From: an uncultured Collinsella sp.
Lineage (GTDB): Bacteria > Actinomycetota > Coriobacteriia > Coriobacteriales > Coriobacteriaceae
DNA length: 16,375 bases
Direction of reading: 5' to 3'
Assembly (NCBI GenBank): GCA_900751695.1
Contig: CAADSS010000042.1
Location: 1-16,375, forward strand
Part shown: positions 13,974 to 16,375 of the stretch, one piece after another
Layout: every line of letters begins with the position of its first letter
Numbering within the stretch: the first letter of the stretch is position 1
Notes under the pieces: model-generated
Told to the model about the DNA's origin: nothing
Database searches by the model: none
Seen by the model: only the letters and a program-made list of their open reading frames with translations
Translations under genes and position numbers: made by a program

Positions 13974-16082
13974 CTAGGCTTGTTCGGTGCCCGCGGCCTC
14001 CAGGCCGATCAAACGGAACGGGTCCGCCACGCCGCCGATCGACTTTTGCAGCTCGCGTTGACGCTGCGAATCCTGCGCGGCCTGCACGGTCAGCGCGCGA
14101 CGCGCCTCATCATCGAGCGAACGGTCCTGTCGCAGCTTGGCCTGTGCGGCACGCATGCGGCGTTTGATGGTGTAGAGCTCGAGCGTATCGAGCATAAACA
14201 CGATGTTCGTCTCGGTGGGGTGCTTGCTCGTCGCCGAGATGCGCCCGGCACTCACAAGCGTTGCCGCATCGGGACACACTGAACGCGCCGCATCCATGCA
14301 GGCTGCAGGATCGGTTCCCGGCGGCGTTGCCAGAACGGCCCATGCAATGGACTCGTGACGCGGGTCAACCCACTCGATGGAGCAGATGCGGTCGGCATAC
14401 GTGCGGAACAGGTCGGGGTAGCTCGTGAGCATCGTCAACAGCTCGCGCTCCCCTGCCAAGGACTTGCGTTCAAGATCGGTAAGAACCATCGGCGCCGCCG
14501 CAGCCGGTGCGCCCGAACCGTCAGCCACAGGCACAGCGCCCATACCATCAGGCACATCGATCGGCGGAAGATCGTCGGGGGCCTCCACGGGCGCGGCACC
14601 GTAGGCATCGAGCGGGACGTAGTCGTACGGCTCTTCTTCGACCGGCGTCGCTACTGCCGGCGTCGCGCCCGATGCCCAAGCGCCGCGACCGGCATCGCGA
14701 GAACCCGACGCCCGACCGCCCGCGCTACCGGACCGCTCAGCCTGTGCCCGCTGGCGCTCATAGTTCTGCTCACGACGTCGTTCAGCATCCTCGCGCTTGG
14801 CGACATCGCGAAACACACGGCCCGAGCTCGCGCGCACGGTCTCCAGGTCCAAACCAAGCAGGTCGGCAATCTGGATAAAGTACGTGTCGATCATATAGCT
14901 GTTGCGCAACGGATAGATAAGCGTCAGCGCATCTTCCAGCGCCTTAGCGCGACCGCCCGGCGTGGTGATGTCACTCGACTCCTGCAGCGAACGGTAGACA
15001 AAGTCCATAAGCGGCTCGGCAGCGTCGATGCGCGTCTGCAGTGCCTCGCCACCATGTGCGGTGATGAACTCCATGGGGTCGTTGCCGTCGGGGAGCACCA
15101 CGCAGCGCAGGTCCATGGAATCCTGCTCGATAAACTGAATCGCGCGACGGGCGGCCTTCTGGCCCGCTGCATCGCCGTCGAACATATACACGATGCGCTT
15201 GGCAAAGCGAGTGAGCGTCTTGACGTGATGCTCCGTGAGGGCGGTGCCCAGCGTGGCGACAACGTTTTTAATCCCCGCCTCCCAGCAGGCGATGCAATCG
15301 GTATAGCCCTCTACCACGATGGCGGTATCCTGCGCGACGATAAACTCCTTGGCCCAATTAAAGCCGTAGAGGTTTCGCTTTTTATGAAACACGCTCGTCT
15401 CGGCTGTGTTGAGATACTTAGGCTGGCCGTCGCCCATAATGCGACCGCCAAAGGCAATGTTGTGACCCTGCTCGTCAAAGATGGGGAACATCACGCGGTC
15501 GTAAAAGCGGTCGGCAAGCTGCCCGCGCCCGCGACTCACGGCAACGTTGGCGTCGATCATCTCCTGCGGGGTAAAACCCGCCTGGGACAGGTGCGACACC
15601 AGCGCGTTACGGCCCGGTGCAAAGCCCAGGCAGTAGCGGCGGCAGACGTCGCCGCCCATGCCGCGGCTGGCAAAGTACTCGCGCGGACGGCCGTCCTTAC
15701 CGCGCATGAGCATGGTGTGGTAGAACTGGGCGGTCTCGGCGCACAGATCGTAGATGCGGGCACGCTTGGTGCCGCGCTCGCGGCGATCTCCGGTGTCATG
15801 CAGCTCAATACCCGCGCGATCGGCCAAGTAACGGATTGACTCGGGAAAGCTCAGGTTCTCGCGCTTCATGATATACGTGAAAACGTCGCCACCCTCGCCG
15901 CAACCAAAGCAATGCCACACCTGCGTGGCGGGGATAATGTGGAAGGACGGCGTCTTCTCGCCATGGAAGGGGCAGCATCCCCAAAACTCATGGCCGCGAG
16001 GCTTGAGCTCGACCGTTTCCTGCACGATGGCAACCAGGTCAGACGCAGCGCGTACCTGGTCTTTTTCCTCATCGCTAATCAC
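13974..16082 (-). CDS. dnaG: DNA primase
   Basis: DnaG synthesises RNA primers for chromosome replication at the fork, working with DnaB. The 702-residue product has the CHC2 zinc finger (C37-H40 in CPFH, C58-C61 in CFGC) and the RNA-polymerase core. Its TOPRIM fold carries VVEGYTD (E258) and FDGDAAGQKA (D302, D304). A C-terminal helicase-interaction domain covers about 534-702. Between core and C-terminal domain lies a charged then Gly/Ala/Pro-rich linker (about 429-533), probably disordered; it makes the protein about 100 residues longer than many DnaGs. The start is GTG at 16080-16082, with AGGGGGTGA upstream, and overlaps the ribF end by 8 bp. rpoD follows, the common dnaG-rpoD pairing. 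Confidence 0.97.
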   Translation of the reverse strand: MISDEEKDQVRAASDLVAIVQETVELKPRGHEFWGCCPFHGEKTPSFHIIPATQVWHCFGCGEGGDVFTYIMKRENLSFPESIRYLADRAGIELHDTGDRRERGTKRARIYDLCAETAQFYHTMLMRGKDGRPREYFASRGMGGDVCRRYCLGFAPGRNALVSHLSQAGFTPQEMIDANVAVSRGRGQLADRFYDRVMFPIFDEQGHNIAFGGRIMGDGQPKYLNTAETSVFHKKRNLYGFNWAKEFIVAQDTAIVVEGYTDCIACWEAGIKNVVATLGTALTEHHVKTLTRFAKRIVYMFDGDAAGQKAARRAIQFIEQDSMDLRCVVLPDGNDPMEFITAHGGEALQTRIDAAEPLMDFVYRSLQESSDITTPGGRAKALEDALTLIYPLRNSYMIDTYFIQIADLLGLDLETVRASSGRVFRDVAKREDAERRREQNYERQRAQAERSGSAGGRASGSRDAGRGAWASGATPAVATPVEEEPYDYVPLDAYGAAPVEAPDDLPPIDVPDGMGAVPVADGSGAPAAAAPMVLTDLERKSLAGERELLTMLTSYPDLFRTYADRICSIEWVDPRHESIAWAVLATPPGTDPAACMDAARSVCPDAATLVSAGRISATSKHPTETNIVFMLDTLELYTIKRRMRAAQAKLRQDRSLDDEARRALTVQAAQDSQRQRELQKSIGGVADPFRLIGLEAAGTEQA

Positions 16083-16375
16083 GGATGCTCACCCCCTGAT
16101 CGCCCAAGTTGTGACGAATATCCTCGATATTACCCTCGACGGTCGCGATCAACTCATCCAGCGAATCGAACACACGCGAGGGACGCAGCCAGCGCGTAAA
16201 CGCCAGCGAAACGGAAGCGCCGTACAGGTCGCCCGTATAACCAATTAAATTAGCCTCGAGATGCGCAGATGCCGCATCGTCAGCATACGTTGGCGGCAGG
16301 CCGACGTTCACAGCAGCGGGCCACGCGGTGTCATCGACCAGCACCAGACCCTCATACACGCCATCGGCTGGCACC
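16075..16375 (-). CDS. ribF: Bifunctional riboflavin kinase/FAD synthetase, C-terminal part (runs off the window)
   Basis: RibF phosphorylates riboflavin to FMN and then adenylates it to FAD. Only the last 99 codons or so are present, and they match the C-terminal riboflavin kinase domain: PADGVYEG, the NVGLPPTY flavin/nucleotide motif (usually NIGxNPTF), the EANLIGYTGDLYG segment with the catalytic Glu, then FTRWLRPSRVFDSLDELIATVEGNIEDIR to the end. The start and FAD synthetase domain lie beyond 16375. The frame opens at the window edge with no real start codon. The last 8 bp overlap dnaG, implying cotranscription. Confidence 0.9.
   Translation of the reverse strand, partial: VPADGVYEGLVLVDDTAWPAAVNVGLPPTYADDAASAHLEANLIGYTGDLYGASVSLAFTRWLRPSRVFDSLDELIATVEGNIEDIRHNLGDQGVSIRD

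Overview
This window is a stretch of housekeeping chromosome from a high-GC Gram-positive bacterium. The best guess is a Coriobacteriia member close to Collinsella. That rests on base composition, the house style of GTG and TTG starts with strong Shine-Dalgarno sites, a primary sigma factor with an acidic N-terminal linker, and a SepIVA-like/DUF177 pair typical of Actinobacteria. The genus is inference; the class is fairly likely. Every gene lies on the minus strand, so the window reads from right to left.

Right end (about 12.5-16.4 kb): the C-terminal part of a bifunctional riboflavin kinase/FAD synthetase (ribF), then DNA primase (dnaG), overlapping it by 8 bp, then the primary sigma factor (rpoD). 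This is a compact information-processing block, closed by a long perfect hairpin after rpoD.

Middle right (about 12.0-12.5 kb): two identical tRNA-Asn(GTT) genes 108 bp apart. A strong promoter precedes them (TTGCCC-16-TATAAT with an A/T-rich UP-like tract) and a textbook intrinsic terminator follows. A small inverted and direct repeat element lies between the tRNA promoter and the rpoD terminator.

Middle (about 6.6-11.9 kb): a probable operon of an Asp23-family protein, fatty acid kinase subunit FakA, RecG helicase, RsmD 16S rRNA methyltransferase and CoaD. The last three are tightly coupled by an ATGA overlap and an 8-bp overlap.

Left (1-6.5 kb): a SepIVA/DivIVA-like coiled-coil protein, DUF177 (YceD), ribosomal protein L32, PlsX, acyl carrier protein, RNase III and SMC (C-terminus off the window). 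This is the classic yceD-rpmF-plsX-acpP-rnc-smc order. It is interrupted by an intrinsic terminator between rpmF and plsX and by a 22-bp perfect palindrome between plsX and acpP. FakA, PlsX and ACP together cover the acyl-phosphate route: FakA makes acyl-phosphate from exogenous fatty acid, and PlsX interconverts acyl-phosphate and acyl-ACP.

I see no mobile element, CRISPR array, phage gene or defence system, and no convincing undescribed multi-gene system. The items most worth a second look are regulatory (the acpP palindrome, the rpmF-plsX terminator, the rpoD-tRNA repeat), the SepIVA-like gene, and substitutions at conserved positions in ACP, PlsX and RNase III.
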